Notes: a model not told the origin generated them from the sequence alone. DNA of 64,000 nucleotides from Collinsella aerofaciens (GCF_015561195.1 NZ_JADMSU010000001.1:124001-188000), one strand, 5' to 3'; numbered from the stretch's first letter, positions 26,376-35,861 are shown. A program made the numbers and translations.

Positions 26376-26411
26376 GAAAAAGGCCCGGGTGCCGTGGCAT
26401 CCGGGCCTTTG
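26376..26411 (-). terminator. Intrinsic terminator directly after rplX
   Basis: On the minus strand AAAGGCCCGGATGCC pairs with the following GGCACCCGGGCCTTT and runs into TTTTT. It sits 26 nt past the rplX stop, so the ribosomal operon really ends here. Confidence 0.92.
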
Positions 26412-26436
26412 CTAGCAACTTGATGTTGCTGGCAGC

Positions 26437-26742
26437 TTAGAACTTGTGGCCGCACTTCTTGCAGACGCGCAGCTTGTTCTTGCCGTCCTTCTCGTGACCG
26501 ACGCGGGTAACCTTACCGCACTCGGGGCAGACGAGATTGACGTTGGAGGCGTCGATGGGAGCCTCCTGCGAAACGATGCCGCCCTGCTGGTTGGCAGCGT
26601 TGGGCTTGACGGCCTTCTTGACGACCGAAACGCCCTCGACAACGACCTTGTTCTCGGCGGGGAAAGCACGCAGGACAACGCCCTGCTTGCCGCGATCCTT
26701 ACCAGAGAGAACCTGGACCTTATCGCCCTTCTTGATATACAT
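26437..26742 (-). CDS. rplX: 50S ribosomal protein L24
   Basis: 101 residues with the KOW motif at the N-terminus ([19 protein letters not shown]) that binds 23S rRNA near the exit tunnel. The C-terminus has two Cys pairs (CPECGK and CKKCG), a zinc-ribbon form of L24. Last gene of this ribosomal operon: normally rplE, rpsN and rpsH would follow, but a terminator does. SD GGGGAG before ATG. Confidence 0.96.
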   Translation of the reverse strand: MYIKKGDKVQVLSGKDRGKQGVVLRAFPAENKVVVEGVSVVKKAVKPNAANQQGGIVSQEAPIDASNVNLVCPECGKVTRVGHEKDGKNKLRVCKKCGHKF

Positions 26743-26755
26743 ATATCTCCCCTAA

Positions 26756-27124
26756 CTACAGGGTCTCGGGAGCGAGCGAGACGATCTTCATGTACTTCTT
26801 GTCACGAAGCTCGCGAGCGACGGGCCCGAAGATACGGGTGCCGACGGGCGAACCATCGTTGTTGATGACAACGCAGGCGTTCTCATCAAAGCGAATGTAG
26901 GAGCCATCCTTGCGGCGGATCTCCTTAACGGTGCGAACGACGACGCAACGGACAACGTCCTTCTTCTTGACGTTGGCGCCAGGGGTAGCCTCCTGGACAG
27001 CACCGATGAACACATCGCCGATGCCTGCATAACGACGCTTGGAACCGCCAAGCACCTTGATGCAGCGAATCTTGCGAGCGCCGGAGTTGTCGGCGACGTT
27101 CAGCATGGTTTGCATCTGAATCAT
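26756..27124 (-). CDS. rplN: 50S ribosomal protein L14
   Basis: 122 residues, typical L14 from [16 protein letters not shown] to the C-terminal REL-rich block ([21 protein letters not shown]). Contacts 16S rRNA helix 14 across the subunit interface. Start ATG 27124 with GGAGG about 11 nt away. Preceded by a 118-nt spacer to rpsQ that contains a GTATGC/GCATAC hairpin (27185-27203), unusually long for this operon. Confidence 0.97.
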   Translation of the reverse strand: MIQMQTMLNVADNSGARKIRCIKVLGGSKRRYAGIGDVFIGAVQEATPGANVKKKDVVRCVVVRTVKEIRRKDGSYIRFDENACVVINNDGSPVGTRIFGPVARELRDKKYMKIVSLAPETL

Positions 27125-27242
27125 GGTAGATGTTCCTCCGAACTAAGAACCGAAGAGAGGTGCGCAGCCTTTATACGGCCCGTGGTATGCAAGCCAGGCA
27201 TACGCACATCTTCGGAAACGTACAAGTCGTAAGAGCGACTGC

Positions 27243-27503
27243 TTATTTAGCGCGCTCGACGACCTCGATGAGGCGCCAACGCTTCATCTTGGACATAGGA
27301 CGGGTCTCCATAACGCGGACGGTATCGCCCACGCCAGCCGTGCACTCCTCGTCGTGAGCGTGCAGCTTCTTGGAGCTGGTCATCATCTTGCCGTACTTGG
27401 GGTGACGCTTGCGCTCGGTGATGGTGACAACAATGGTCTTGGCACCGGAGACGGAGGTAACGACACCCGTACGGACCTTACGCGAGTTACGCGAATCAGT
27501 CAT
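27243..27503 (-). CDS. rpsQ: 30S ribosomal protein S17
   Basis: 86 residues of the OB-fold S17 family (RTGVVTSVSGAKTIVV, ERKRHPKYGK, VRVMETRPMSKMKRWRLIEVVE). Primary 16S rRNA binder of the 5' domain. SD AAGGAGAG. It follows rpmC with a 16-nt gap in the standard L29-S17-L14 order. Confidence 0.97.
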   Translation of the reverse strand: MTDSRNSRKVRTGVVTSVSGAKTIVVTITERKRHPKYGKMMTSSKKLHAHDEECTAGVGDTVRVMETRPMSKMKRWRLIEVVERAK

Positions 27504-27519
27504 GTTCTCTCCTTAGGTC

Positions 27520-27735
27520 CTACTCGGCGACAGCGGACTTCTCCGCTGCGATCTCGCGGGCGCGCTGCTCCGTGAGGACGCGAGCGATGTCCTTCTTCAC
27601 GGTGTTGACGCGAGCGGTGTTGTCCAGCTGGCTGGTGGCCATCTGGAAACGAAGGTTAAAGAGCTCGGCGCGCATTTCCTTCAGCTTCTCAACGAGCTGA
27701 GCGTCCGAGAGCTCACGAATCTCTGCGGGCTTCAT
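27520..27735 (-). CDS. rpmC: 50S ribosomal protein L29
   Basis: 71 residues, all-helical L29 (EIRELSDAQLVEKLKEMRAELFNLRFQ). Its ATG shares the last A of the rplP stop codon (TAATG), so translation is coupled. At the tunnel exit it forms part of the docking site for trigger factor and SRP. Confidence 0.97.
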   Translation of the reverse strand: MKPAEIRELSDAQLVEKLKEMRAELFNLRFQMATSQLDNTARVNTVKKDIARVLTEQRAREIAAEKSAVAE

Positions 27736-28238
27736 TAGTTCTCCTCCTTGGCGGCGGCGGCGTCCTCAGCAGCCCACTTGGCCTCGAGAGCGGCCTCCTC
27801 AGCCATCTCCTTCTCGATGCGCTGCTCAGCGTTCTTAGCAGCAACAATCTTGGTCTTGATGGGAAGCTTGTGCTGTGCAAGACGCAGAGCCTCGCGAGCG
27901 ACCTCCTCGGGCACGCCCTTGACCTCGAACATGATGCGGCCGGGCTTGACGACGGCCACCCACTCCTCGGGGTTACCCTTACCAGAACCCATGCGAGTCT
28001 CGGCAGGCTTCTTGGTGATGGGCTTATCGGGGAAGATCGTGATGTAGACACGACCGCCACGCTTCATGTAGCGGGTCATGGCAATACGAGCGGCCTCGAT
28101 CTGACGGTTGGTGATCCAATGGGCCTCGAGAGCCTGGATACCAAACTCGCCGAAATGCAGCTCGGTATTACCCTTGGCCTGGCCCTTTATGGAGCCACGC
28201 TGCACCTTGCGGTGAAGAATACGCTTAGGGGCAAGCAC
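27735..28238 (-). CDS. rplP: 50S ribosomal protein L16 with extended Ala/Glu-rich C-terminus
   Basis: 167 residues against a usual 137-145. Residues 1-137 are canonical ([39 protein letters not shown], the [15 protein letters not shown] loop near the A-site tRNA). The last 30 or so residues form a charged helical tail rich in Ala, Glu and Lys. Start is GTG overlapping the rpsC stop (TAGTG). Confidence 0.96.
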   Translation of the reverse strand: MLAPKRILHRKVQRGSIKGQAKGNTELHFGEFGIQALEAHWITNRQIEAARIAMTRYMKRGGRVYITIFPDKPITKKPAETRMGSGKGNPEEWVAVVKPGRIMFEVKGVPEEVAREALRLAQHKLPIKTKIVAAKNAEQRIEKEMAEEAALEAKWAAEDAAAAKEEN

Positions 28239-28948
28239 TACTGACCCCTCCTCTCGGAGTTACGACGACGAGGACGGGAAGAGCCCTCGAGTGCAGGGTT
28301 GGGAACAGGCTGGCCCGGGAGCTTCTCGCCCAGGTAGATCCAGACCTTCACGCCGCAAGCGCCCATGGTGGTGCTGGCGACAGCCGTGCCGTAGTCGATC
28401 TTGGCACGGAGGGTGTGCAGAGGCACGCGACCCTCGCGATACCACTCACGACGGCCCATCTCGGCACCGCCGAGACGACCGGAGCACTGGATACGGATGC
28501 CCTTAGCGCCGGCCTTGCGGGCAGACTGGACAGCCTTGCGCATAGCGCGACGGAAGGCAACGCGGCCCTCGAGCTGCTCGGCGATAGACTGAGCAACGAG
28601 GTTGGCGTCGAGCTCGGGGCGCTTGATCTCGACAACGTCGACGGAGAGCTGGCCCTTGGAGACGCCAGCGACCTTCTCGAGCTCGGTGCGGAGGGTATCG
28701 ATCTCGGCACCCTTCTTACCGATGACAACGCCGGGGCGAGCGGTGAGGATGATGACCTTCACCTTGTCGCCAGCGCGCTCGATCTCGACGCGGGAGACAG
28801 CTGCGCGGGAAAGACGCTTCTCGAGGTACTTGCGGATCTCGAGATCGTTACCGAGGGTCTTAGCGTAATCCTTCTCTGCGAACCAGCGGGAGCGCCAGTT
28901 CTCGGTGATGCCAAGACGGAAGCCGGTGGGGTAGACTTTCTGACCCAT
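28238..28948 (-). CDS. rpsC: 30S ribosomal protein S3
   Basis: 236 residues: N-terminal [22 protein letters not shown] domain with [11 protein letters not shown], and the C-terminal S3 domain ([19 protein letters not shown]). It lines the mRNA entry channel and contributes to helicase activity. The basic tail [12 protein letters not shown] is lineage-typical. SD GGAGG lies 12 nt before ATG. Confidence 0.97.
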   Translation of the reverse strand: MGQKVYPTGFRLGITENWRSRWFAEKDYAKTLGNDLEIRKYLEKRLSRAAVSRVEIERAGDKVKVIILTARPGVVIGKKGAEIDTLRTELEKVAGVSKGQLSVDVVEIKRPELDANLVAQSIAEQLEGRVAFRRAMRKAVQSARKAGAKGIRIQCSGRLGGAEMGRREWYREGRVPLHTLRAKIDYGTAVASTTMGACGVKVWIYLGEKLPGQPVPNPALEGSSRPRRRNSERRGQ

Positions 28949-28954
28949 ACAGCT

Positions 28955-29326
28955 TTACGCCTCCTTTCGAGGAGCAACGACGACGGTGATGTGGGAAGTA
29001 CGCTTCAGAATGCGAGAAGCGGAACCCTTGGCGCGGGGACGGATGCGCTTAAGCGTCGGACCCTCGTCAACATAGGCAGCGGCGACAACCAGGTTGTCGG
29101 CACGCAGACCGTTGTTGTTCTCGGCGTTCGCAACGGCGGAACGGAGAACCTTCTCGACATCCACGGCGACGGCGCGGTCGCAGAAGTGGAGGATGTCGAA
29201 GGCCTGAGCGACAGGCTTGCGGCGGATCAGATCGACCACCAGGCGGGCCTTGCTGGGGGAAACACGCACGTACTTAGCGACGGCGCGAACCTCGGTGGCC
29301 TCAGTTTCAATAGACTTAGTTGCCAT
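28955..29326 (-). CDS. rplV: 50S ribosomal protein L22
   Basis: 123 residues. The globular domain with [19 protein letters not shown] and the long beta-hairpin loop ([20 protein letters not shown]), which reaches into the exit tunnel near the macrolide site, are intact. A 7-residue-longer acidic N-terminus ([15 protein letters not shown]) precedes the usual start region. Confidence 0.97.
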   Translation of the reverse strand: MATKSIETEATEVRAVAKYVRVSPSKARLVVDLIRRKPVAQAFDILHFCDRAVAVDVEKVLRSAVANAENNNGLRADNLVVAAAYVDEGPTLKRIRPRAKGSASRILKRTSHITVVVAPRKEA

Positions 29327-29340
29327 TTACGGTTAACCCC

Positions 29341-29601
29341 CTATTTGGCCTTGTGGCCACGGAACGTACGAGTCGGCGCGAACTCGCCGAGCTTGTGACC
29401 AACCATGGACTCGGTAACATACACGGGCACATGCTTGCGGCCGTCGTGGACGGCGATGGTGTGACCAACCATCTCGGGGAAGATGGTGGACGCGCGAGAC
29501 CAGGTCTTCACGACGTCCTTCTTGCCAGCCTCGTTCATCGCGGTGATACGCGAGAGAAGGCGAGTCTCCACGAACGGGCCCTTTTTGAGACTTCTGCTCA
29601 T
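29341..29601 (-). CDS. rpsS: 30S ribosomal protein S19
   Basis: 86 residues, canonical S19: [16 protein letters not shown], the [20 protein letters not shown] core and the basic [13 protein letters not shown] end. Located in the 30S head, contacting S13. SD GGAGAAAG. Standard position between rplB and rplV. Confidence 0.97.
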   Translation of the reverse strand: MSRSLKKGPFVETRLLSRITAMNEAGKKDVVKTWSRASTIFPEMVGHTIAVHDGRKHVPVYVTESMVGHKLGEFAPTRTFRGHKAK

Positions 29602-29633
29602 AAGTGCTTTCTCCTAAAACTCGGTATCCGAAA

Positions 29634-30464
29634 TTACTTCTTACGGCGACGAATGATGTGCTGGTTCGAGACCTTCTTCTTCTTGCGCGTACGAAGGCCC
29701 TTCGTCGGCTTACCCCAGGGGGTAACAGAGGGACGACCAGAGGTGTGGTTCTTGCCCTCGCCACCGCCGTGCGGGTGGTCGACAGGGTTCATGACGGTAC
29801 CGCGGACGGTCGGGCGCACGTTCATGTGACGCTTACGGCCGGCCTTGCCGATGACGATGTTGGCGTGATCGGCGTTGCCGACCTCACCGACGGTGGCGCG
29901 GCAGGTAACGAGGATGCGGCGCATCTCGGAGGAAGGCATACGGACGATAGCGTACTTGCCCTCCTTACCCATCAGCTGGCAGGAGTTACCGGCGGAACGG
30001 GCGATAGCAGCGCCCTTGCCCGGCTGGAACTCGACGGCGTGGATGAGCGTACCGACGGGGATGTCGGCGAGGGGCAGAGCGTTGCCCGGCTTGATGTCGG
30101 CGTCAGAACCGGACATGATGGTCTGGCCGACCTCGAGGCCCTTGGGGGCCAGGATGTAGCGCTTCTCACCGTCAGCGTAGTGCAGCAGAGCGATGCGAGC
30201 GGAACGGTTCGGATCGTACTCGATCGTGGCAACCTTGGCGGGCACGCCGTCCTTGTTGCGCTTGAAGTCGATCACGCGGTAACGACGCTTCACGCCGCCG
30301 CCCTGGTGGCGGGTGGTGATGCGGCCGTTGTTGTTACGACCGGCCTTCTTGGGCAGGGGCTCGAGAAGAGACTTCTCGGGCTTGGTGCAGGTGATCTCGG
30401 AGAAATCGGAGATCGTCTGCCAACGCCTACCAGCGGAGGTCGGCTTAAGGTGCTTTACAGCCAT
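29634..30464 (-). CDS. rplB: 50S ribosomal protein L2
   Basis: 276 residues from ATG 30464 (SD GAAAGGG). A longer frame to 30539 is intergenic and rejected. Contains the RNA-binding core and the conserved C-terminal block [14 protein letters not shown] whose His is needed for peptidyl transferase centre function. Preceded by an unusually long 179-nt structured spacer after rplW. Confidence 0.97.
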   Translation of the reverse strand: MAVKHLKPTSAGRRWQTISDFSEITCTKPEKSLLEPLPKKAGRNNNGRITTRHQGGGVKRRYRVIDFKRNKDGVPAKVATIEYDPNRSARIALLHYADGEKRYILAPKGLEVGQTIMSGSDADIKPGNALPLADIPVGTLIHAVEFQPGKGAAIARSAGNSCQLMGKEGKYAIVRMPSSEMRRILVTCRATVGEVGNADHANIVIGKAGRKRHMNVRPTVRGTVMNPVDHPHGGGEGKNHTSGRPSVTPWGKPTKGLRTRKKKKVSNQHIIRRRKK

Positions 30465-30494
30465 TACAATCCCTTTCAATAGGAATCCGTTAGC

Positions 30495-30626
30495 CATCGC
30501 AGACAGGGATTCGAGGTTCTGCCTCGGGTGCGATGACACCGGACGTATACACGGTTCCGGGCGTGTCCATTTTATACGCCCGAAACCTTGAGCTCTCGCC
30601 TCCCCTATTTGGGAGGCATGAGCTCA
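30495..30626 (-). promoter_or_regulatory. Structured spacer inside the ribosomal operon (rplW-rplB)
   Basis: Three nested or consecutive hairpins: CATCGCA/TGCGATG (30495-30501 with 30529-30535), GGGCGT/ACGCCC (30559-30564 with 30576-30581), and a 14-bp two-part stem TGAGCTC-GCCTCCC with its complement (30589-30626). The segment 30545-30570 is repeated at 32410-32435 upstream of rplC (23 of 26 identical). It could be an internal promoter or a ribosomal-protein autoregulatory RNA element. Confidence 0.55.
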
Positions 30627-30643
30627 CTCAACAGCAGCGAGTC

Positions 30644-30931
30644 TTAGGCCTGGTTGCCAAAGACCTCGATGGTGTCGCCCTCGGCCAGCGTGACGATGGC
30701 CTTCTTCCAAGAACGGGTCTTGCCGGCGACATAGCGCACGCGCTTGGTCTTGGGCTTGACCGTCAGGGTGTTCACGCGAACGACCTTGACGCCGAAGATC
30801 TCCTCGACAGCGTCCTTGATCTGATACTTGTTAGCATCCTTGGCGACCTCGAACGTGTACTTGTTCAGCTCCATGCCGGAGAAGGAACGCTCGGACACGA
30901 TCGGACGGATGATGATCTCGTGGGCGGTCAT
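30644..30931 (-). CDS. rplW: 50S ribosomal protein L23
   Basis: 95 residues: N-terminal IIIRPIVSERSFSGMELNKY and the conserved VVRVNTLTVKPKTKR region. It anchors trigger factor at the tunnel exit. Its ATG directly follows the rplD stop codon (TAAATG). Confidence 0.97.
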   Translation of the reverse strand: MTAHEIIIRPIVSERSFSGMELNKYTFEVAKDANKYQIKDAVEEIFGVKVVRVNTLTVKPKTKRVRYVAGKTRSWKKAIVTLAEGDTIEVFGNQA

Positions 30932-31558
30932 TTATGCAAGCACCTCCCCGAAGTGAGCGGCGATGTCGGCGGGCATCAGCACAGCGTTGTTGTTGACGAG
31001 ATCGTAGGTGTTGGCCTCGTCAGCGGTGATGATGAACGTCTTGGGAATGTTGCGGAACGACAGGTAGGCGTTGACGTCCTCATCGCGAACGATGATGGTC
31101 AGACGCTTGCCCTCAAGGCCGAGAGCCTTGAGCATGGCGACGGCAGCCTTGGTGGAAGGCTTCTCGAAGCCGTAGTCGTCGACGAGCACGAGCTCGCCAT
31201 CGGCCAGCTTGGCGGACAGCGCGGAGCGCATAGCCAGCTTGACCTCCTTGTTGTTCATACGCTTAGCGTAGGAACGGGGCTTGGGGGCGAAGACAACGCC
31301 ACCGTGACGCCACTGGGCAGCACGGATGGAACCCTGGCGGGCACGGCCGGTGCCCTTCTGACGCCAAGGCTTCTTGCCGCCACCGGAAACCTCAGAGCGG
31401 CCCTTAGCAGACTGGGTGCCCTGACGCCAAGAGGCCATCTGGCACTTGACGATGTGGTGCATAACGTGGATGTTCGGCTCGATGCCGTACACCTCAGCGG
31501 CGAGCTCGGCCTCGGCGACCTTCTTGCCCTCGCTGTTCTTTACTTCAAACTTTGCCAT
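30932..31558 (-). CDS. rplD: 50S ribosomal protein L4
   Basis: 208 residues with the conserved internal tunnel loop (KKPWRQKGTGRARQGSIRAA). In many bacteria L4 is also the autogenous repressor of the S10 operon; a structured rplC leader is present upstream here. SD AAGGAG. Confidence 0.97.
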   Translation of the reverse strand: MAKFEVKNSEGKKVAEAELAAEVYGIEPNIHVMHHIVKCQMASWRQGTQSAKGRSEVSGGGKKPWRQKGTGRARQGSIRAAQWRHGGVVFAPKPRSYAKRMNNKEVKLAMRSALSAKLADGELVLVDDYGFEKPSTKAAVAMLKALGLEGKRLTIIVRDEDVNAYLSFRNIPKTFIITADEANTYDLVNNNAVLMPADIAAHFGEVLA

Positions 31559-31604
31559 TTAAGTGTTCTCCTTGGTATGACGCTGGGCTAAATGGGCTGG
31601 GCCC

Positions 31605-32216
31605 TTAGGCCATACGGATGGCGACGAGACCATTCTTGGCACCCGGGACAGCGCCCTTGACCAAGATGAGGTTCTGCTCGGCATCGATGCGGACAACGGA
31701 AAGGTTCTTGACGGTAACGCGCTCGTTACCCATGTGACCGGCCATCTTGACGCCCTTGAGGACGCGCGCAGGATAGGCGCACTGACCGATAGAACCGGGG
31801 TGACGCTGGAAGTGAGAACCATGCGTCATAGGACCGCGGCGCTGACCCCAGCGCTTGATGCGACCCTGGAAGCCCTTACCCTTGGAGGTACCGATGACGT
31901 CGACCTTCTCGACATCAGCGAAATCAGCGACGGTGACGACCTCGCCGACCTTGTGCTCCTCGCCGTTCTCGACGCGGACCTCACGAAGGAAGCGGACAGG
32001 CTCGACGCCAGCCTTGGCGAAGTGACCAGCCATGGGCTTGTTCACGTTCTTGGCCTTGATGTCGCCGAAACCGATCTGGACGGCGTCATAGCCGTCGGTT
32101 GCCTGAGTTTTAACCTGCGAGACAGCGCAGGGGCCAGCCTGGATGACCGTGACGGGAACGACGTTATCGTCCTCGTCCCAAACCTGGGTCATGCCAATCT
32201 TGCGGCCGAGAATCAT
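31605..32216 (-). CDS. rplC: 50S ribosomal protein L3
   Basis: 203 residues from ATG 32216 ([18 protein letters not shown]), the usual L3 N-terminus. A TTG three codons upstream is an alternative start, and neither has a strong SD. Contains the [19 protein letters not shown] loop next to the peptidyl transferase centre. Here it is the first gene of the operon, because rpsJ, which normally precedes it, has moved to the str operon. Confidence 0.96.
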   Translation of the reverse strand: MILGRKIGMTQVWDEDDNVVPVTVIQAGPCAVSQVKTQATDGYDAVQIGFGDIKAKNVNKPMAGHFAKAGVEPVRFLREVRVENGEEHKVGEVVTVADFADVEKVDVIGTSKGKGFQGRIKRWGQRRGPMTHGSHFQRHPGSIGQCAYPARVLKGVKMAGHMGNERVTVKNLSVVRIDAEQNLILVKGAVPGAKNGLVAIRMA

Positions 32217-32245
32217 GCTGATCAAGATATGATCCCAACTCTCGC

Positions 32246-32435
32246 GTGGTCTTGGGACAATGCGTACACCACCGAGCGTACGCCCCTAGAGGACCACTAC
32301 TTACACGACGTGCTCCCCAGTCTTGTATTGCGCCCGGACTACCTGACAACCCTATTAAGCAGGCATTTTGTCCAGCCAGAATACTCCCCTGGTTACACAC
32401 AGCTGTTTAGTATACACGGCTGCGGGCGTATCCAT
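32246..32435 (-). promoter_or_regulatory. rplC leader: hairpin and conserved repeat motif
   Basis: A stem GTGGTC/GACCAC (32246-32251 with 32292-32297) encloses GCGTAC/GTACGC (32262-32267 with 32278-32283), suiting an autoregulatory leader such as the L4-binding S10 leader. Upstream, 32410-32435 is nearly identical to 30545-30570 and contains TATACT on the minus strand, a plausible -10. The 270-nt region 32217-32486 holds no gene. Confidence 0.5.
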
Positions 32436-32486
32436 CGAGATTCATATTTCACTCACATTGTTTACGCAGGTAAAGTGCGTGGATGG

Positions 32487-32637
32487 CTCCCGAGCACGGC
32501 GGAGGGCCGGAGAAATATATTAAGGTCATCGCGAGTTCCGCACGCAAAGGAGAGCACTTAATGTGCTCTCCGTCTTGCGCAGGACTGTAGAGCAGGGACC
32601 TTAATATATTTCTCCGGCCCTCCGCCGTGCTCGGGAG
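32487..32637. repeat. Large palindromic element A: 41-bp perfect arms, 69-nt conserved core
   Basis: Arms 32487-32527 and 32597-32637 are exact reverse complements over 41 nt. The core 32528-32596, read on the minus strand, matches the core of element B at 65 of 69 positions. It contains a 9-bp stem (GTGCTCTCC and its complement) with a five-base loop, then an asymmetric bulge and a CGCAA/TTGCG stem. Located between the phosphatase gene and rplC. No T-tract, ORF or known IS signature. Core orientation is opposite to elements B and C. Confidence 0.92.
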
Positions 32638-32675
32638 ACGACACGTTGATGTCTGCTTAACTCTGCTCGCTCAGG

Positions 32676-33302
32676 CTAATGACTTTGTTGGGGGTCCACT
32701 ATTTGCTGGAGGGTGAACTTGCATTGCATTGGCTCGCCCTCTACTTGTGGCTCCGCCTCATCAAAATCGAAAATCATAATGGCGCAGTTGGGGAGTTTTG
32801 TTGGGAGCTCGAAGCCCTCTGGGGCTGCAGCCTTGATGAATTGGCGGCTGGCGCTGCCGTGGCTTACTGCTAGAAGGGTTTCGATGCCCTCAGAGCCCAT
32901 GAGATTGGTGAGGGTGCCTACCATGCGCTCTTGCAGCGCGCGGCTTCCTTCTCCTCCGAAGGGGACCAAGTCCTCGCCTGGATCCCAGACGTCGGTTGGT
33001 AGGGCGTCGTGGGGGCCTTCTTCGAAGGTGCCGTAGCTGCGCTCGATGATGCCTTCGCAGGGCTCGACTGCTGCATCCCGGCCGAGGAGTTCGGTTGCGA
33101 CGAGACTTGCCGTGTCCATGGCTCGGCCTAAGGGCGAAGAGACCACTTTGTCGGGAACGACGTTGTGGGCTTTGAGCCACGCGGCTGCCATCCCGGCTTG
33201 CTGACGACCCAGGTCGGTCAACGGAGAATCGCAGCGGCCCTGGACGAGCTTTTTAACGTTGAATTCTGTCTGACCGTGGCGGAGTAGATATAGACGCTTC
33301 AT
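32676..33302 (-). CDS. Histidine phosphatase family protein (phosphoglycerate mutase-like)
   Basis: 208 residues of the branch-1 histidine phosphatase fold. The phospho-accepting His is in LYLLRHGQTEFN near residue 9, with the conserved VVSSPLGRAMDTA and second His in VSHGSAS. The motif set fits broad-specificity phosphatases (PhoE/CobC-like) as well as cofactor-dependent mutase; the short length argues against glycolytic Pgm. SD AGGGGAG. Substrate not assignable. Confidence 0.85.
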   Translation of the reverse strand: MKRLYLLRHGQTEFNVKKLVQGRCDSPLTDLGRQQAGMAAAWLKAHNVVPDKVVSSPLGRAMDTASLVATELLGRDAAVEPCEGIIERSYGTFEEGPHDALPTDVWDPGEDLVPFGGEGSRALQERMVGTLTNLMGSEGIETLLAVSHGSASRQFIKAAAPEGFELPTKLPNCAIMIFDFDEAEPQVEGEPMQCKFTLQQIVDPQQSH

Positions 33303-33341
33303 GCTCTCCCCTTCTGTATAACTTGCTTTGCTGGCACAGCC

Positions 33342-34502
33342 CTACTCGTGGGTATGGCCTACGTAGTCTTCGTCGATCGTGATCTTGGCGACCGACTTGG
33401 GATATTCCGATTCGACCCGTTTCGCCAGCGCGCGCTTCAGGTCCTCGGCGCTCATCGCCAAATCCGAGGGACGTACGCAGTCAAAGATCACGTTGGTATG
33501 CGTGGGGCCCGGAACACAGCGTAGGTCGTGGATCGAGAGGCGGCTATCAATCTCTTGAGCCATAGCGTTGATGCGCAGACGCATGCTCGCCACCTTTGGA
33601 TCGTCGGTCACGATGGGATCGTAATGGAGCGTGACGATCATGCCGTCTTCGACCCTAAACGACTGCTCGATGTTATCGAGCGTGTCGTGACTTTCCAGCG
33701 GGCTGGCCTCGGCTGCCATCTCGGCGTGAGCGCTTGCGAACTTTCTGCCTGGGCCGTAGTCGTGAACCATCAAATCGTGAACGCCCAAAACGCCGGGGTA
33801 GCTCATGATTTTGTCTCGAATGTGCTTGACCAGCTTAGGATCGGGCGCCTGGCCCAAAAGCGGGCTCATCGTATCCTGGATGAGTTCAAAGCCGCTCCAG
33901 CCAATATAGGCGCCAACGGCAAGGCCGACCCATGCATCTAGATTGATATGCGTCACCTGCGAAACAATCGCGCACGCCAACACGGCGCCCGTGGCTAGAA
34001 CATCGTTCTTGGAATCCTGCGCGGTCGCATGCAGCGTCTCGGACTCAATGCGATCGCCGAGTTTTTGGTTGAGGGCCGCCATCCAAAGCTTTACGACCAT
34101 CGAAAGCGCAAGGACTGCCACCAGGGCAAGCGAGAACTCGACAGGTTCGGGGTGGATGACGCGCTCAACCGAGGACTTGATAAGCTCAAGGCCGATCAGC
34201 AGCACGAGCGCCGCCACGACCAGACCCGAGAGATACTCGTAGCGGCCATGGCCGTAAGGATGCTCGGGGTCGGCCGGCTTGCCCGCCAGCTTAAAGCCAA
34301 GCACGCTCACGATGTTCGAGCTGGCATCAGACAGGTTGTTCATAGCGTCCGCCACAATCGAAACCGATCCCGACAGCACGCCAATTGCACCCTTCGCAGC
34401 GCATAGTGCCACATTGGCGAGAATACACACCATGCCCGTCAACGTTCCCACGCGTGCACGGTCGCCCTGCGCACGACGAACAATCCACTCGACCATCTGC
34501 AT
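33342..34502 (-). CDS. Cation diffusion facilitator family divalent metal exporter
   Basis: 386 residues. Six-helix CDF domain from about 20 to 215, with the metal-site motifs DAMNNLSDASSN (TM2) and the TM5 pattern HATAQDSKNDVL, and the cytoplasmic dimerisation domain after about 225 (HDLMVHDYGPGRKFASAH). Exports Zn, Mn, Fe or related ions by proton antiport. The C-terminus is about 80 residues longer than FieF and ends HTHE. An ATG at 34496 has better SD spacing and may be the real start. Confidence 0.9.
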   Translation of the reverse strand: MQMVEWIVRRAQGDRARVGTLTGMVCILANVALCAAKGAIGVLSGSVSIVADAMNNLSDASSNIVSVLGFKLAGKPADPEHPYGHGRYEYLSGLVVAALVLLIGLELIKSSVERVIHPEPVEFSLALVAVLALSMVVKLWMAALNQKLGDRIESETLHATAQDSKNDVLATGAVLACAIVSQVTHINLDAWVGLAVGAYIGWSGFELIQDTMSPLLGQAPDPKLVKHIRDKIMSYPGVLGVHDLMVHDYGPGRKFASAHAEMAAEASPLESHDTLDNIEQSFRVEDGMIVTLHYDPIVTDDPKVASMRLRINAMAQEIDSRLSIHDLRCVPGPTHTNVIFDCVRPSDLAMSAEDLKRALAKRVESEYPKSVAKITIDEDYVGHTHE

Positions 34503-34575
34503 CCGCCCCCACGGTACTACCTATATATCTATTGCTCAAACGGATTGTAGTGTAGCCACTTTGTCCCCCAGATAC

Positions 34576-34608
34576 AAAAAGGCCGCAACCCACACGGGCC
34601 GCAGCCTT
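34576..34608 (-). terminator. Intrinsic terminator after the lone PTS EIIC gene
   Basis: On the minus strand AAGGCTGCGGCCC pairs with GGGTTGCGGCCTT (with G-T pairs) around GTGT, followed by TTT. Confidence 0.8.
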
Positions 34609-34646
34609 GGAATATGACAAAGGAATCGTCCTTTTGTCGCACAGAT

Positions 34647-35861
34647 TTATGCGCTTGCTTCAGCAGCGCTCGCCACTGTTTCGAGCGAATCAACTTCGTC
34701 TTCTGCCGCCTGCACCTTTGTCGGCACCACGCCAAAACAGCAGCTCAGCGCCGCAGACACCGCAAATGCCGTGCCACCGGCAGCGCAGCACCACAGCAGG
34801 TCCGAAATGCCGCCCGTGGCAAAGCCAATGACCATAAGGACATTCGTCATGCCGATGGTATAGGCCGTAACGTGGCCCACGGCCGCAACAAGGCCTCCGA
34901 CGGCGCCGCCAATGGCCATGCATGTCAGACACCTGCCATATTTAAAGCCGCAGCCGTACAGCGCCGGCTCGCTTACGCCGCCAAGCACGCCCGAGATCGA
35001 ATAGCCCAGCATGAGCGCCTTCTCGTCCTTATCCACAACGCGGAGCGACGCGCCAAAGGGCATGCCCCAAACGGCAAACGTCGCCATCGTCGCAGCGATC
35101 AGAATGCACGAATCCGTTCCCACACTCATAAACTGCGCATAGGCGAGCGATAGGACAACGTTGCTGACACCCGCGATCTTAAGAAACTCCCAACCCGCGG
35201 CAAGCCCCATAAGCGTGAGCAGCGACACGATGCCACCGGAATTGCCAAGCATAAACATAAGCTGTCCCAACAGCATGCCCAGATAGCTGCCCGCCGGCGC
35301 CGTAATACACAGCGAGACCGGAACCATGACGAGCATGGTTGCAAACGGAACAAACGAAAACGCCACAGCCTGAGGGATAGTGCGCTTAAAGAAACGCTCC
35401 ACCTGCCATAGCACGGGCACCGAGATGAGAACCGGAATAACAGTCGTCGTGTAATCGTTGACCGGCGCGGGAAGCAGACCATACACGAAAGTCATCGCTG
35501 CCCCCGTCGTCGATGCGGCATCGACGAGCTTAAGCAGATCGGGCGCAATCAATACGCCGCCCAGCATCATGCCCAGCTGCTCCGAGCAACCGAGCTGGCG
35601 GGCGGCCGCCCAACCAAGATAAATGGGCAAAAAGTAGTAGCCGGCGTTATAGAGCCAACTGTAGAACAGGCGATAGATTTCGGAATCGGCAGACCACAGG
35701 CCCAGCATGCCTTCGCCCATAATGACGGCGGCGGTGCGGAACAACGCCGCGCAAACAATAAACGGCAGCGCCGACATCATGCTTTTGGACAGATAGTCCA
35801 CCACGGCCATGGCGTTTGATGAAACCGTCGTTGTAAACGAGGTGTTAGAAACTTGTGACAT
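34647..35861 (-). CDS. PTS EIIC domain protein, glucose/beta-glucoside superfamily, without EIIA/EIIB
   Basis: 404 residues from ATG 35861 (SD GGAAAGG); a longer frame overlapping accDA in another frame is rejected. About ten hydrophobic segments, with the family substrate-site motif GVSEPALYG (usually GITEPAIYG) near 295. No EIIB (phospho-Cys) or EIIA (phospho-His) domain is attached and none is nearby, so it must borrow them or has lost phosphotransfer. Lies 40 nt after accDA; its own terminator follows. Confidence 0.8.
   Translation of the reverse strand: MSQVSNTSFTTTVSSNAMAVVDYLSKSMMSALPFIVCAALFRTAAVIMGEGMLGLWSADSEIYRLFYSWLYNAGYYFLPIYLGWAAARQLGCSEQLGMMLGGVLIAPDLLKLVDAASTTGAAMTFVYGLLPAPVNDYTTTVIPVLISVPVLWQVERFFKRTIPQAVAFSFVPFATMLVMVPVSLCITAPAGSYLGMLLGQLMFMLGNSGGIVSLLTLMGLAAGWEFLKIAGVSNVVLSLAYAQFMSVGTDSCILIAATMATFAVWGMPFGASLRVVDKDEKALMLGYSISGVLGGVSEPALYGCGFKYGRCLTCMAIGGAVGGLVAAVGHVTAYTIGMTNVLMVIGFATGGISDLLWCCAAGGTAFAVSAALSCCFGVVPTKVQAAEDEVDSLETVASAAEASA

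Noticed and set aside
32487-32637. Ordinary intrinsic terminator
   Set aside because: The stem is 41 bp plus an inner structured core, no T-tract follows on either strand, and homologous cores occur elsewhere with unrelated arms.
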